A stretch of 64,000 bases of DNA from Symbiodinium natans. Taxonomy: Eukaryota > Sar > Dinophyceae > Suessiales > Symbiodiniaceae. The notes beneath the pieces are model-generated. The model searched no databases. It had not been told where the DNA came from and saw only the letters and a list, made by a program, of their open reading frames with translations. Positions 1 to 10,612 of the stretch are shown piece after piece. Location of the stretch: the NCBI GenBank assembly GCA_905221605.1, contig CAJNDS010002159.1:1-64000 (forward strand), in the 5' to 3' direction. A program made the position numbers and the translations under genes. Positions within the stretch are counted from its first letter, which is position 1. Each line of letters starts with the position of its first letter.

Positions 1-43
1 GCCTCCAAATCCAAAGTTGTTAATTGGGCCTTGACGTAGCAGC

Positions 44-517
44 ATGCGGCTAACTGATGACGAGGTCCAGGAGTGCGTTTTTGTCAACAACTGGTACGTC
101 TGCCGTGACGATGTGGAGGTCATTGAGGGATATCTCCAATTTGAATCAGGAGATCCTGGCCTTGCCATGGATCATACATCTGCACTTCAACATGCCGCGC
201 GACGAACTTTAGCGTCCATCATAGGCGATTCGATGAATCCCGATGCCATCAAGACAACACTGACGATGGGTCCATCTGTGCAAATTGAAGCACCTGAGCG
301 ACGCCTTGCACCGTTGACGATGGAAGTGAGCATTTTCTTGATTTCGCCTGATCTATCCCGAGATGAGATCGAGCAAGGCTTCTCTGCCTATTCTCTGGAT
401 AACCTTTCTGCATTGTTTGTATCTACACTCGCAGAACTGTCAGTGGATGTCGCTGCCATGGGCATTTCGGTTTCAGGCATCGCCATCCCTTTTGCGTCTC
501 GCCCGCCAGCATCCTAA
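44..517 (+). CDS. hypothetical protein, partial exon
   Basis: This 157-codon open frame runs from ATG at 44 to a stop at 517. The product is unrecognised. It is acidic and alternates hydrophobic strands with helix-like stretches. The second half (from about residue 90) reads like a small alpha/beta domain repeated in dinoflagellate surface proteins, but that is a resemblance only. Its amino-acid composition is more protein-like than the other frames here. The gene probably begins left of the window, so the ATG may be internal to an exon. The alternative is a chance open frame. Confidence 0.4.
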   Translation: MRLTDDEVQECVFVNNWYVCRDDVEVIEGYLQFESGDPGLAMDHTSALQHAARRTLASIIGDSMNPDAIKTTLTMGPSVQIEAPERRLAPLTMEVSIFLISPDLSRDEIEQGFSAYSLDNLSALFVSTLAELSVDVAAMGISVSGIAIPFASRPPAS

Positions 518-544
518 AGGATGCAGGTGGCAGGAATGAAGCCA

Positions 545-790
545 AGAGCTGGTGTTAATCGAGAAATTCGAGAAGCACCAACGTCTCATCCAAGAAAAAG
601 TGCCCTTGCCTAGTGCAACGAGTTTGCTTGCAAATGGCACTTTTGGAAACATAAGCGTTTCACGGCATTCACGGCAGGCTAACAACCAGTACCCTGATCG
701 AAACGGTGTTTGTGCATGGATTGGGCTGTGCTTGTCCCCTGTACCGTGCTGGATTATATGATCCAGCTCTAGCCTTGAACATTGTCGACC
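545..790 (-). CDS. possible HNH-like domain exon (unconfirmed)
   Basis: The minus frame between about 790 and 545 contains CSRLELDHI, then about 20 residues, then YWLLACRECRE. This spacing recalls an HNH nuclease fold, where a DH pair follows a Cys and a CxxC closes the finger. The plus frames are less protein-like here. Only one CxxC-type pair is clear (CREC) plus a lone Cys before the DH pair, so a full ββα-metal site is not proven. It lies opposite the surrounding plus-strand genes and could be a remnant of a mobile element or an unrelated exon. No start or splice sites were fixed. Confidence 0.3.
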
Positions 791-865
791 TGCGAAGTAG
801 TTTCCGTACCTATGCTGCAGACTTGCGGCCCAAGCAAGCTCGAGTTGGGTTCCCATTCAGCTGAG

Positions 866-1700
866 ATGCAGAATTGGGGGATTCCGGCATTCGGGAAGGG
901 CAACACGCAGCCGCCGCCGGCCTACGGCAAAGCGAGCCCTGAACTCGCCCAAGCCTCTGGTCCATATGGAGATAAGGCAAAGCCAGAGCTGAAGCCAGGA
1001 GACTGGATTTGTCCACAGTGCGGAGATCACCAGTTTGCCCGGAATTGGTTCTGCAAGATGTGTGCACGCAGCGGTGGTGGCAATGACCCAATGGCTGCAA
1101 TGATGGCCATGATGATGGCCGGTGGCTTCTCTGGTGGCAAGGGCAACCAAGTCAAAGGGGACCCTCAGTTCTTGGTGTATGTAGCCAACATTGATTGGAA
1201 GGCCCTCGATTTGAGCTTCTTGTGGTGTTTTCTAAGCTTGGTGTGCATGAAACTCGTGCCGGAAATCGCGAGGCACAATGGCAAGACCTGAAAGATCACA
1301 TGAAGCAAGCAGGGACTGTGCAGTTTTGTTCCATCCTGACAGAAGATGGGACCGACTGGGGCAGGCGGGGTCTTTTGGCGGATCTTTGCCGTCTCTTGCG
1401 ATCTTGCTTGATGCCGGGGGTGCAATGTTGTGCAGGTCAAAGGGCATGGCGTGCGTGCGGTACGCAACAGTTGAAGAGGCAGCAAACGCCGTAGCGCCGC
1501 TTACCGTAAAACAGTTCATATTCTTTTACCTTCTTGCAGCTAGGCAGGTGCCTGAGAAGCCAAGGACCCTCAATGGATCTGAGTTCAAAGGTCGGCCCCT
1601 AAAAGTGGACCATTGGACGCCCCTTGGCTTCAACATCTTGACGCCGCGGCTGTCAGCAAGAAGCCCTGTCGTGCCAAGGGGCAAGACGGCAAGCGCGTGA
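866..1700 (+). CDS. RNA-binding protein with RanBP2-type zinc finger and RRM
   Basis: Reconstructed exons are 866-1201, 1273-1364, 1436-1495, 1565-1618 and 1679-1700, giving 187 residues. Residues about 46-68 form a RanBP2-type zinc finger, WICPQC-x10-CKMC, with Gln where the family usually has Asn. A Met/Gly-rich linker follows. Residues about 99-178 form one RRM: LVYVANIDWK is RNP2-like, and GMACVRYA is the RNP1 region. RanBP2 fingers and RRMs bind single-stranded RNA, so a role in mRNA processing is likely. All four introns (71, 71, 69 and 60 bases) start with GC and end with AG before a G. The ATG at 866 follows a CTGAG that could be a trans-splice acceptor. An upstream ATG at 812 is also in frame. 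Exon 5 is the least certain. Confidence 0.82.
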
Positions 1701-2118
1701 GACGGTTGCAGACGGGCGGCATTTCGTAGACCATGCTAACCAATGAAACCAATGCGCAGAGTCTTTACTTGAAGTACATACTCTAGGACAACAAATGTCA
1801 AACCTCTTGCCGTAACCAAAGAAATAGGCAAGGGCCTGGACCAACTGTTTGAGTCTGAGCCAAGTACGCAAGCATCGCCAGCAAGTGCCGAAAACTGGCA
1901 GCTTTCGATGTGCATGCTACTGTAGAAGCACTTCCACCTCCATTGGGGCTGCTGACAATCAGATCATTCATCTACCGACCCAGCCTAGCAAGACTGAATT
2001 GAGGTGAAGATATGTGCCAGGCTTACTGGTCAGAAGAAAAACAGGTCCATGTCCCAACGAGCAGGCGGTGCCATCGGTGCCATGGTCGCCCCCGTGAGTT
2101 ACTTTCGTTTTGCCTGAG

Positions 2119-3192
2119 ATGCCCACGACTCGACCGGTTTGGGACAAGGCTTTGTCTAGCTTCATTCTGGTTTTTGATGATGACTGGACTGTCCGGGTGC
2201 CGGGCTCCGCCGGCTCTGAAAGCCCGTTGGCCCTGGTTCCAGCAGAGTATGTGGGCGATGAGTTCATGATAAGGGTGATGGAGTTCCCAGGCGAGGGAAA
2301 CTCGATCTCCGTGGGTGGCTTATTCTTCACTGGCAAGGAATCGCCATGCCAAGCGGGGGATCTGGGCTTCTTGCCTCAGTCCTTTGGCATACGCAGTCAG
2401 AGTGTGGCGAGTTCGCAGGCCGGCACAAAGGGAAGCCGGCGTGAAGGTGTAGGGTTGAGGCAGGGCGACTGCATCATGGTGCGATGGACTGGCACAGGCA
2501 GCGCGGAAGTGTTTGTGAATTCTTGTCGCATTTGGCACGGAAGTCTCCTTGCCCCGGCACGGGCACGTCGGTTCTTTGGGGCATCTGTTGCAGACAATGC
2601 AGTTCTTCGGATCGAGGCGACGCAGAAGCACTGCCGACCGCCGCTTTGTTATGCAGAGTGCCTGCTGCGCACCCCCCTCTTCTCCGACGTCCAAATCATC
2701 TGCTCGGATGGCTGCGTCCTTCACTCGCACAAAGCTTTGCTAGCAGCCAGCTCATCTGTTTTCTGTCGAATGTTCGAGTCTGAGATGCTGGAGTCCAGGG
2801 AGAACTGTGTTAGGATTCCAGCACCAAGGGAAGTAGTGTCAGGCTTTCTACAGCACATATACACAGGCGTGTTCGATCCCAATGTCGATGCTTCTGCTCT
2901 CATTGAACTTGCGCACATGTATGACCTGCAAGATTTGGCACAATTCTGTGGTGAAGTGCTGGTGGACAACCTGGCACCTGCAAACGTCAGCCAGTGCGCT
3001 CGCAAGATTGGGCGCCTGCGAGGAAATGGGCAGGACTTTGCGGGCTATGGTGGCAGCCCTGGTGGTTCTGTTGAGTCGCACAATGAAGATGTCTTTGAAC
3101 AGATCTGGAGACGGCTGAGTGACCGCATCGAGCGCGATCCAGGGCTGGTGAGGGCACTTCTGGAGGGACATGTTCATGAGCGTGAGCAATGA
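2119..3192 (+). CDS. BTB/POZ domain protein with N-terminal SPRY-like region
   Basis: One uninterrupted frame, open from 2110, with the first ATG at 2119 and the stop at 3190-3192; about 357 residues. Residues about 185-290 are a BTB/POZ fold: LFSDVQI, then HSHKALLAASSSVF, then FLQHIYTG and a helical tail. Before it, the stretch with GLRQGDCIMVRW and FFGASVADNAVLRI resembles the core strands of a SPRY or Neuralized-type domain. BTB proteins dimerise and often act as substrate adaptors for cullin-3 ubiquitin ligases. That role is inferred from the family. The lack of introns over 1.07 kb is unusual beside its neighbours and could reflect retroposition. The bases just before the ATG (TGCCTGAG) could be a splice acceptor, so an upstream exon is possible. 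Confidence 0.85.
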   Translation: MPTTRPVWDKALSSFILVFDDDWTVRVPGSAGSESPLALVPAEYVGDEFMIRVMEFPGEGNSISVGGLFFTGKESPCQAGDLGFLPQSFGIRSQSVASSQAGTKGSRREGVGLRQGDCIMVRWTGTGSAEVFVNSCRIWHGSLLAPARARRFFGASVADNAVLRIEATQKHCRPPLCYAECLLRTPLFSDVQIICSDGCVLHSHKALLAASSSVFCRMFESEMLESRENCVRIPAPREVVSGFLQHIYTGVFDPNVDASALIELAHMYDLQDLAQFCGEVLVDNLAPANVSQCARKIGRLRGNGQDFAGYGGSPGGSVESHNEDVFEQIWRRLSDRIERDPGLVRALLEGHVHEREQ

Positions 3193-4562
3193 GTCTAGTC
3201 TTGCCAATGAGACAGCGAGAGACCGTAAAGATGCTTCAGCAACCATCCTGGTGTTGGGTTTCCAATGAGTTCTTTTGGTTTGCTTGGGATTCACGGATGC
3301 TTCGGTCCATTCGGCTTCTTGCTTCAATTGCATAAGGCATGAACAATACATGCAGCTTTGAATGGGTTATTGATGCTGTCCTGCAAGCGGGACACTGCAG
3401 CATATTCAGCCGTATAGGGCGGGGGCTGCATATAGATCGTCCTCCGCTTGGCTTCCTGCCAAGCGAGTGTGCGGCCAGACCCTCAGCCAAAGCTTAAAGT
3501 TCAACAGTCTGTGATCACAGTCGTGTGCTCATTTTCCAGCCCAGATCTAGAGCCTTGCAACTCTCAACACACCCGAGGTGCACGCACAACATGATGAAAG
3601 CAGCTAGAGAGCGATTGGGACTCTCTCTTTCGGTGTCTACAGCGGTGCCCTGGCCTGCAAGCTGATTTCGAAGATGGTGTAAAGCATCAATTATCTGCAT
3701 AGCTTATCTTCATCATGTCTTGTTTGTTGAGAGGCTTTCTGCTATGTTCTGCTCAACTGAGGACCAAACACAGGGCGCCAAAGTCCAGCACCAGTGTAAG
3801 ATTCAGGAAGACAGGGGAGTGTTTATGCATTGTTTTAATAGAAAAGTTTGTCGTTCATAGTTTTTCTATTGTATTGGTGTTTGGGGTGATGTTCTTGGGT
3901 TGATGATGTGGGGTCAAGATGGAGGTCCGTTTCAGGTTTGCGGGTCAGGCATTTAATGGCTAAGTGTTTAAGTAGACCGTAAACCTTCACTCTTAAGCCG
4001 GTGGCCCTAAAAAAACCGCATTTTTTCAGCCCGAAACCCTAAGCTTGATTAAGCCCGAACCCAACCCTGAAGCCCGAACCAGCACGCTGCTTTCCGCGCT
4101 TTGCCTTTATTTGCCCTTATTTGCCTTATTTCCTAACCCTTGGTGTGGGGTTGCTAGACTTTCACTGTAGCTCTCCTTATCCCTTGAGAACCACCCCTAG
4201 AGATTCTTGTAAACACTGGTGCTTGCTTAGACTTAGAGTGGGGATCGTCGAACTCACTTTATGCTTACTTGTTCTCGCTCGTCTTTATATTGTGCTGGTC
4301 CATTTTTTCTGTATTGTTTCTCGATATGTATTTGCGACCCTGAGGATCTAGACCCCGCTTAGATGACAAGCATGTGCCAGGGAGGCTGTTGGGCAAGTAT
4401 ATGTAGAATGCAAGTTTATATAGGGCTTGAGGAGTTCTTCCACATGCTCCATCCCACAGTTCAGCGTGTTCGGCTTGCAGCTGAATTCGGCAGTGCGCAG
4501 GCCACGTCTGAGGGAGAAGTCGCTCGCCGAAGCTTGTCTAAACCAGAGCCTGGGCTTTGCAG
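3193..4562. other. intergenic stretch with telomere-like heptamers
   Basis: No convincing gene was found between the BTB stop and the first firm kinase exon. About 3960-4090 contains degenerate CCCTAA/CCCGAA units. The frame around 4420-4560 on the plus strand may contain a 5' exon of the kinase, but no boundary could be fixed. Confidence 0.5.
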
Positions 4563-6773
4563 CAGTCAGAGGCTGCTTTGCAAGCCTTGTCTCCTGAGGA
4601 TACAAGCTTGGTGGAATGGCTTCTCGTCCTTATGGCATGCGAGTATGAGATTTACTGCATGCTGGCTCACCAGATTGGTGGTGCACCGCAGAGCTGCGCA
4701 TTCTTGCCTGAGGTCATGGAATCCACAAACCGAGGGATGGAAGTTCTTTGGGCCACGAGGCTAGCCGATGGGAAGGAGTGCGTGGTGAAGACGAGACAGA
4801 AGGCCCCTTTGCGTTGCACAACCGCCGCAGACTTGAAACAGTCTGCGTAGGGGGGGTGGGGGGAGGGGGAGGCGGAGGGGGAGGCGTCTCTTCTTGCCAC
4901 TCAATCTTCCTGACCAGGGGACATCTTTCAAGAGTGCCACAGAAGAAAGGAATTGGCGAAGCACCACGGAGGTTCAGATGAGCATGCCGCAGCTTGGCAC
5001 ACACTTGGTCGCAGAACTGGATGCGCCATGTGCGGGCAGTGTACGTGCTTTTAAAGTCATCTTCATGCAGCTCAACACCTAGAGAAGCGGCCTAAGTGGG
5101 AGGGAGGGCAGCCCCCAGGCCTGGGAGTGGTCGTAGTAGGAGCAGGAGGCCTACCACTTATGGCTGCGAGCGTTGACAAAATCTTTTGCTTCAGGAGAAT
5201 TGACAAGCTGTGTCAGATCTACGAGGCTTTTTGCCCCTTGCTGTTTGCAGACAGCAGAAATGGAGTCCAGTGGCTTTTAGCACCTGCACAAACGTTTGAG
5301 CAGGTGCTGGAAACACCAGAAAGATATTGTGTTTTCATGGAAAAAGTTGAAGGCCGGGGCCGTGCGTTCAAGCAGTTCCTGTAGCCACGTTTGTGCATGC
5401 CTGCCAATTGCTCTTGTGTTGGCCAGGAAAGGATCTCTTTGAACAAATGGAGGAGGCCGAGCTGAGCCATATTGATGCACGAGAAGTGGTCTTCTGGCTG
5501 AAGCATCCAAGTCTGGAAAAAGATGAAGCGAACCTTGCATGGGAGAGCTCCAGCTTTGAATTCCGAGGTGAGACAAACATTGGAAGCTCTAAAGGTGATG
5601 CCGCCTGGCACTGTCAAAAGGGCGGCATGGCCCAGATTGTTTGGAGGCCTTTGCGATTCTTTCCTTCCTCAGGCATGCGAGTGGACGCATTCACAAAGAC
5701 CTCAAGGCGGAAAATGTCATGGTGGATCTGCCAAGCCCGGGGTCAGAGAAGCTAAGCTCGATTTTGTAACACACATTTCTTCTTCGGCTGCATGCTGATG
5801 AGCCGCGGGATTGGGCAGTTGCTTTGGCGATCTCTGAAGTTGTCACAAGGAAGGCAAAAGCCAACCAACTGCATCGCTTGCAAGATGGTGGTGATGCCCA
5901 AAGCCCCGCGAGCGTGAAACTCATTGATTTCGATACCGCCTCTTGGCTGAGCTGTGCTCGTAGAGGGAGCCGCGTCAGCCACATCAACCTTCTGCGTGCA
6001 GCAACTTCAAGGGGCGGACGATCTTTTTGCTGCCCAGGTGGAGAACTGGGAACCGCACAGCCCCAAAGCCAAAGATGTTCTTGGCACAGATGGCTACATC
6101 GCCCCAGAAGCCTACTTGGGTGCCGTGCGCTGCAGGGGGGACGTTCTCCCTTCAAACTCCGTATCGCTAGCGATAGATGGGAGATAGTCTGGCCTCGCCC
6201 TATTTCTTCGTGGGCCGAAATTCTGAGGATCCTACTCACCGGCTTCGGACATTTATTCGCTGGGAGTGGCGATGTCCTTACCATTTCCTTTGCTCTCCAA
6301 GCTGCTGGCGCGAGGGCACCCTACCGCCTGTACACGCTACGCTGCCTAGGTGATGTATAAATTGATCACAGGCAAGTTTCCGAGCCGCGTCCAGCTGGCA
6401 TGTTTTCGACATAGTTCTCACCGTGTGACCACTACGTGGCCACTCGAGGAAGACATGTTCGATGACCAGCCCGGCGAGAACTGGGTCGGAAGTCCTGCAA
6501 TGAAGAGGTGAGTGTGGACGTGAGATCCAAAACCTAAGCCGCAGCCATGCCGCGCCCCAGGATTCATGAACGATTGAAGAAGGCAAAGTGCCTTGGCTGC
6601 AGCCTTCCCAAAAGTGCCTTAGAAGGGTTATGAGCGCATCTCCGAAACACAAAACATCTTGATGGCTCAGGATTGACTTTGCGAGATCACCCTTTGATCG
6701 TTGCCCGGAAGCTGCAACTTGTTCACGGTTGGAACCAGAAGCTGTTGCGCCCATCATGCCAAGCCAAGCTTAA
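4563..6773 (+). CDS. CDPK-like protein kinase with DFD motif, multi-exon
   Basis: Exons read: 4563-4802, 4918-4991, 5195-5225, 5304-5358, 5427-5488, 5568-5599, 5673-about 5753, about 5876-5937, 6038-6119, 6228-6268, 6350-6388, 6449-6507, and 6671 to a TAA at 6771. Joined in phase they give a kinase domain: GKECVVKT with the β3 lysine, an αC helix with Glu, hinge YCVFMEKVEG, catalytic loop HKDLKAEN, VKLIDFD for the metal-binding loop, GTDGYIAPEAY, then SDIYSLG and YKLITGKFP. HRD is HKD and DFG is DFD; Lys, Asn and the first Asp are kept, so activity is possible but not certain. The ordering and the C-lobe resemble calcium-dependent/CaM kinases. No EF hands were found before 7.1 kb. Start and C-terminus are incomplete. 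The boundary between the seventh and eighth exons is unclear. Confidence 0.8.
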
Positions 6774-8880
6774 CGTAGTAGCACATGCAGCCCATGCACT
6801 GCACAAACTCCGAGCATGTGGAGCTGTCCTGTGCGACCTGAGGCGGATCTTTGCGCACGGATGTTGGCTTTCGAGTCTATAGACCGACCGTCGGCAGAAG
6901 CTGCCCTCAAGCACGTGACTGGTCTGCACTTGACACCTGCAACATGCACGTCAGGGCTGTGAAGGCAACTTCTGGTGTGTTGCTGGAAATAACAAACAAC
7001 AGCACTTGCCTACCAGATCCTACCAGGCCTACTTCATGTTGGAGGGCGCGAAGCTGCCAAGACGAAGATAACACTATGCCACTATGCTCAAGACTGCAAT
7101 GCTCGGCCGAATGCTTGTAACCGACATCAACTCATCTTGGTGCTGAGGCCGTGTGGAGTGCGCGTGCTGGGGAAAGTGACGCTGGACGCGTCTTCCCTCG
7201 ATGCCACGTCTTCGCTTTGAGTACAGAGTCTACCAGTGGAGTTGCAAGCCTGGCTGCGATGCTTAAAATCTGTCATCGTGTTTTGTAGTGATAATATCGT
7301 GTCATCGTGCGGAACCCCTCCAACTGGCAGCTGCTCTCAAAAGCGCTACAGGCTGGATTCTTTAGTGGGGTTTCCGAAGGAAACCACATGCGAGCCCAAC
7401 TTTGCAATCAATATAGGGTTCGCTTCCGGCTGGCGTATTTGCCCTTGCGTGGATCTGCAAAGTGGTGTAAACAGTTGGCACAGGAAACATGTGTTAAACA
7501 CAAGGTCGCGTTTCGCAGCAAGGGCCGTCCTGATCAGACCAGTTTGAAGCCCGAGGGCTGCGGGATTTGATAGGTAGAGACCAAAGCGGTTTACTCAGAT
7601 TTCGCAGGCCTTGTCTGCAAGTGTGTCATGCAAGTGAGGCGAAAAGAGGATTAACCGGACCTCAGTGCGCAGCCATACATGTGCATGATGGCACCGGGTT
7701 GGAATTGCATGGTGTGGGAGGTCACATGCTTGCCACAAGCGCGAAAGGCTTGAGCTCGAGTGTGTATGAAGAGTCGGTACAAGGCACATCACAACAAGGA
7801 TGTTCAATCTGAAGCCGCGTCCGGAGTCTGCAGTTTTCACGTGAACCCTGACATCTGACATCCCGGGTTCCGGGCCTTAATTCCCCCCCCCCCCCCCCCC
7901 CCCACCCCCACCCCCCCCCATGCTATCAGAACCGGTTTCGCCGGCGTTTGTCTTCACTGTTGCAGCTTTTTATCTTCGCGTTCCAAAAGTGCCTCCCCTC
8001 CTATGCCTAATTCAAGCCCTTATGCCCTCCGCCAACTTAGGGGAATGGGGGGGTTGCGAAAACCCCAAACCCAAACCCCCGCATACTCTTCACGTTCCCA
8101 AACAGCCCAAGCCAATGCCAGCCTCATACAGGGAGAAAGCCCCAAAGTCCCGTCAGAGAGGTGGGAAGCCACCGAGGCTTTCTGGTTTGCCGGTCTGATG
8201 CCTCGCGCATCAGCCATGGCGGTGAGGGGGGGCGGGGGGGGGGTAACCCACATGGGATCATCTCCAGCCCAAAATCATGCCACGGGTTTTAGGTGAGTCA
8301 TTTTGTAGTATAAATTGTGTAATTCCCATTAGTGCCTTCTTACCGATTTTCGGTGGCTTCTTGTACACAGATGCGGCATGATATGGCGATCTGCGCTCCA
8401 GACCCCGCACCCCAGTCATGGACTTCTACTAAACTTCATAATACCCATTACATGAGGATCCAAACCCAATTTGCGTGCCTTCCGGCCAGAAGAGTGTGGT
8501 GGATTTTTTGTTGAAGCTGATCTAGAACGCTAGCTTCGCACCTTTCAGAATGGGAAATCGCTGGAAAAAGCCTGCATTCACTTTGGAAGTCTTCGGTGGC
8601 TCGCTTGCCCGCTGAGCGCTGAGGCTTGAGTTGTGCTTTTGTTGGAGTGGTTGGGGCTTCGGGCTGGGCTGTGGGCTTGGGGGTATGGTGTAGGGTGCCC
8701 AGCCTAAACCGGGAGCATCCAAAAGGCTGGTGGGCATTGGATTTCGGGTTAGTGTCTAGATCTTGTCAGACGAGTCCTCTTCCTGAACAGCTACGGGCTA
8801 ACCCTAAACCTGAAGCCCGCCAGCAAGCCCTCCAAAACTCTTTGGGGCTTCGCGTTAACTGCTAATTGTTTGGGGGGGAG
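6774..8880. other. gene-poor stretch with poly-C tract
   Basis: Several open frames exist (for example 7307-7570, plus), but none was recognised. The main landmarks are a C homopolymer at 7882-7919, a G-run near 8225-8243, and CCCAAACCC/TTAGGG-like units near 8050-8080 and 8690-8830. The kinase C-terminal exons, if any, would lie in the left part. Confidence 0.4.
7882..7919 (+). repeat. poly-C homopolymer tract
   Basis: A run of cytosines interrupted by only two adenines. It is the longest simple C tract outside the 9.6-10.6 kb array. Length is probably inexact because such tracts are hard to sequence. Confidence 0.9.
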
Positions 8881-8923
8881 GGGTGCGAAAATTGTCCACA
8901 CCTGAGAAAAAGGGAAAGAACGC

Positions 8924-9544
8924 ATGTGGTATGGCCATGCTGGCCAGCATTCCCATTGTTCAACTCTTGTCTTGCAATCTTGGGGGCATGTGTGCGAGGC
9001 GAGAGCCTACTACCAATTACAAGTGCTTGCATCCAAGTCTGTGGTATGTTGCGTCGGAGCCGAATCATGGCTCCAAGGCGTTTGTACGACCTGGTCTGGC
9101 ATGTTTCAATTGGGGCAAGCAAGGAGAGCACACATAGACCAGACGTTGCGGACCTACCTGTTCACATGTTCCTGCGTCGCAGAAACCCAGAAGCCTGAAG
9201 ACTTGGAAAGCTGTTGGCATGAATGGGATGCCATGACCCTGAACCAGCGGGGCCATGGTGGTAGCGCTGTTGGTGGCTTTTGCAGCCTTTGCGCTTCTCT
9301 TCACCCTGGGAGCCGCACGGCCCAATGCCTGTTGCTGGCTGTGGGGTCAAAGTACAGTCCTACTAAACCAAGGTTTGCTGGTTTTGGCCAGACTATGTCG
9401 ATGGCAGTGCCTTGTCACCGAAAGCTGGTCGCAGAAGCTGGCGACAGCAACTGCAGCTGTTTCTCAGCGGCTCTGCCTAGTGCTGTGGCACATAAGGAAT
9501 TAAGGAACGCCAGTACCCTTCATCGTTCCAGCCGCCGTGGGTGA
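8924..9544 (+). CDS. 206-codon open frame, unrecognised
   Basis: This plus frame is open for 206 codons from ATG 8924. The predicted product is rich in Cys, Ser, Trp and His and shows no recognised domain. Two shorter frames overlap it on both strands. Its length is the only support. It may be a chance open frame or non-coding. Confidence 0.2.
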   Translation: MWYGHAGQHSHCSTLVLQSWGHVCEARAYYQLQVLASKSVVCCVGAESWLQGVCTTWSGMFQLGQARRAHIDQTLRTYLFTCSCVAETQKPEDLESCWHEWDAMTLNQRGHGGSAVGGFCSLCASLHPGSRTAQCLLLAVGSKYSPTKPRFAGFGQTMSMAVPCHRKLVAEAGDSNCSCFSAALPSAVAHKELRNASTLHRSSRRG

Positions 9545-9605
9545 GAAACCAGGGGGAGTGAGGGCTGGGTGGGGCTCCGAGGAGGGGGTGCGGCATTGGG
9601 AATGT

Positions 9606-10612
9606 TGTGGGGGAGGGGGTAGTGACGGTTGCAGGGTGCCCCAGCGTCAGTCTAATCTATTCCCCTATCCATCTAACCCCCCCCCCCCCCACCCACCTCA
9701 AATTTTGTAATGTCCAGCTATCTAATCCATCTCCCCCCCCCCCCCCCTACCTAAAATTTTGTACGGGTCCAGGTCCGCCCGTCAGCCACTATCTATCTAT
9801 CTAACACCCCCCCCCGGGCTAAAAATTTTACGGCCACCTAAACTTTGTTGCGGGTCCAGGTCCGCCCGTCTATCTATCTATCTAACCCTCCCCCCCCCCC
9901 CCAAACAAAATACAAAATATATACGTCCCTCAGGCGCTGTCTCTATCTAACCCTCCCTGCTGCCATGTCCGTCAGACTGCGGCCTATCTACTATCTACCC
10001 GCCCCCCCCCCCCCCTCCCACCGAATGTTTTACCGTCCAGGTCCCCCCGTCGATCCTTCTATCTACACACTATCTCCTTTATCCTCAACCCCCCTGCGGG
10101 TCCAACCCGTCAGCCGCCCGTCTATCACGCTATCTATCCAATTTCCCCCCCCCCCCCGCCCTCTAACCCCCCGCTTTCCGTCAGTCAATCGATCTATCTA
10201 CGCACCCCCTCGCCCCCCCCCCCACAAACTCTCTGTCCCCCCCCCCACTCCCCCCGCACCCCCCCCCCCCCAGCTCTCTCAAGTCCATTTGTTTGGCCAG
10301 CCGCGACCATCTTTTGTATCTCATCTTCTATCCTCCCCCCCCCCCCCCCCGCCCTACAGGTCCGGTTCCGCTCCTCCGGGCAGTGGCTATCTATTAACAA
10401 TCCCCGCCCTCCCCCCGCCGCTAAAAATTGTACGCCCTCCACCCCCGTCTATCTATCTATGTACCTAACCTTCCCCCCCCCCGCACAATTTTGCACCCGT
10501 CAGGCACTATCTCTATCTAACCCCCCTGCGGGTCCAGGTCCGTCAGACCGCTCGTCGATCTATCTACTCTCCCCCCCCTCTATCTAACCCCCTGCGGGTT
10601 CAGGTCCGCTAC
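9606..10612 (+). repeat. C-rich degenerate tandem array (TCTATCTAACCC / GTCCAGGTCCGCC)
   Basis: About one kilobase is built from degenerate units of roughly 60-100 bases. Each has a TCTATCTATCTAAC stretch, a long C run, a short AAATTTTGTA segment, and a GGGTCCAGGTCCGCCCGTC segment. At least ten units are visible, for example near 9650, 9720, 9790, 9860, 9940, 10030, 10090, 10190, 10450, 10510 and 10580. Proline-rich open frames across it are artefacts of the C runs. Confidence 0.9.

Noticed and set aside
9606-10468. Proline-rich 207-codon frame and Gly/Arg frame across the C-rich array
   Set aside because: The composition is dictated by C runs, and the frame exists only because stop codons are A/T-rich.
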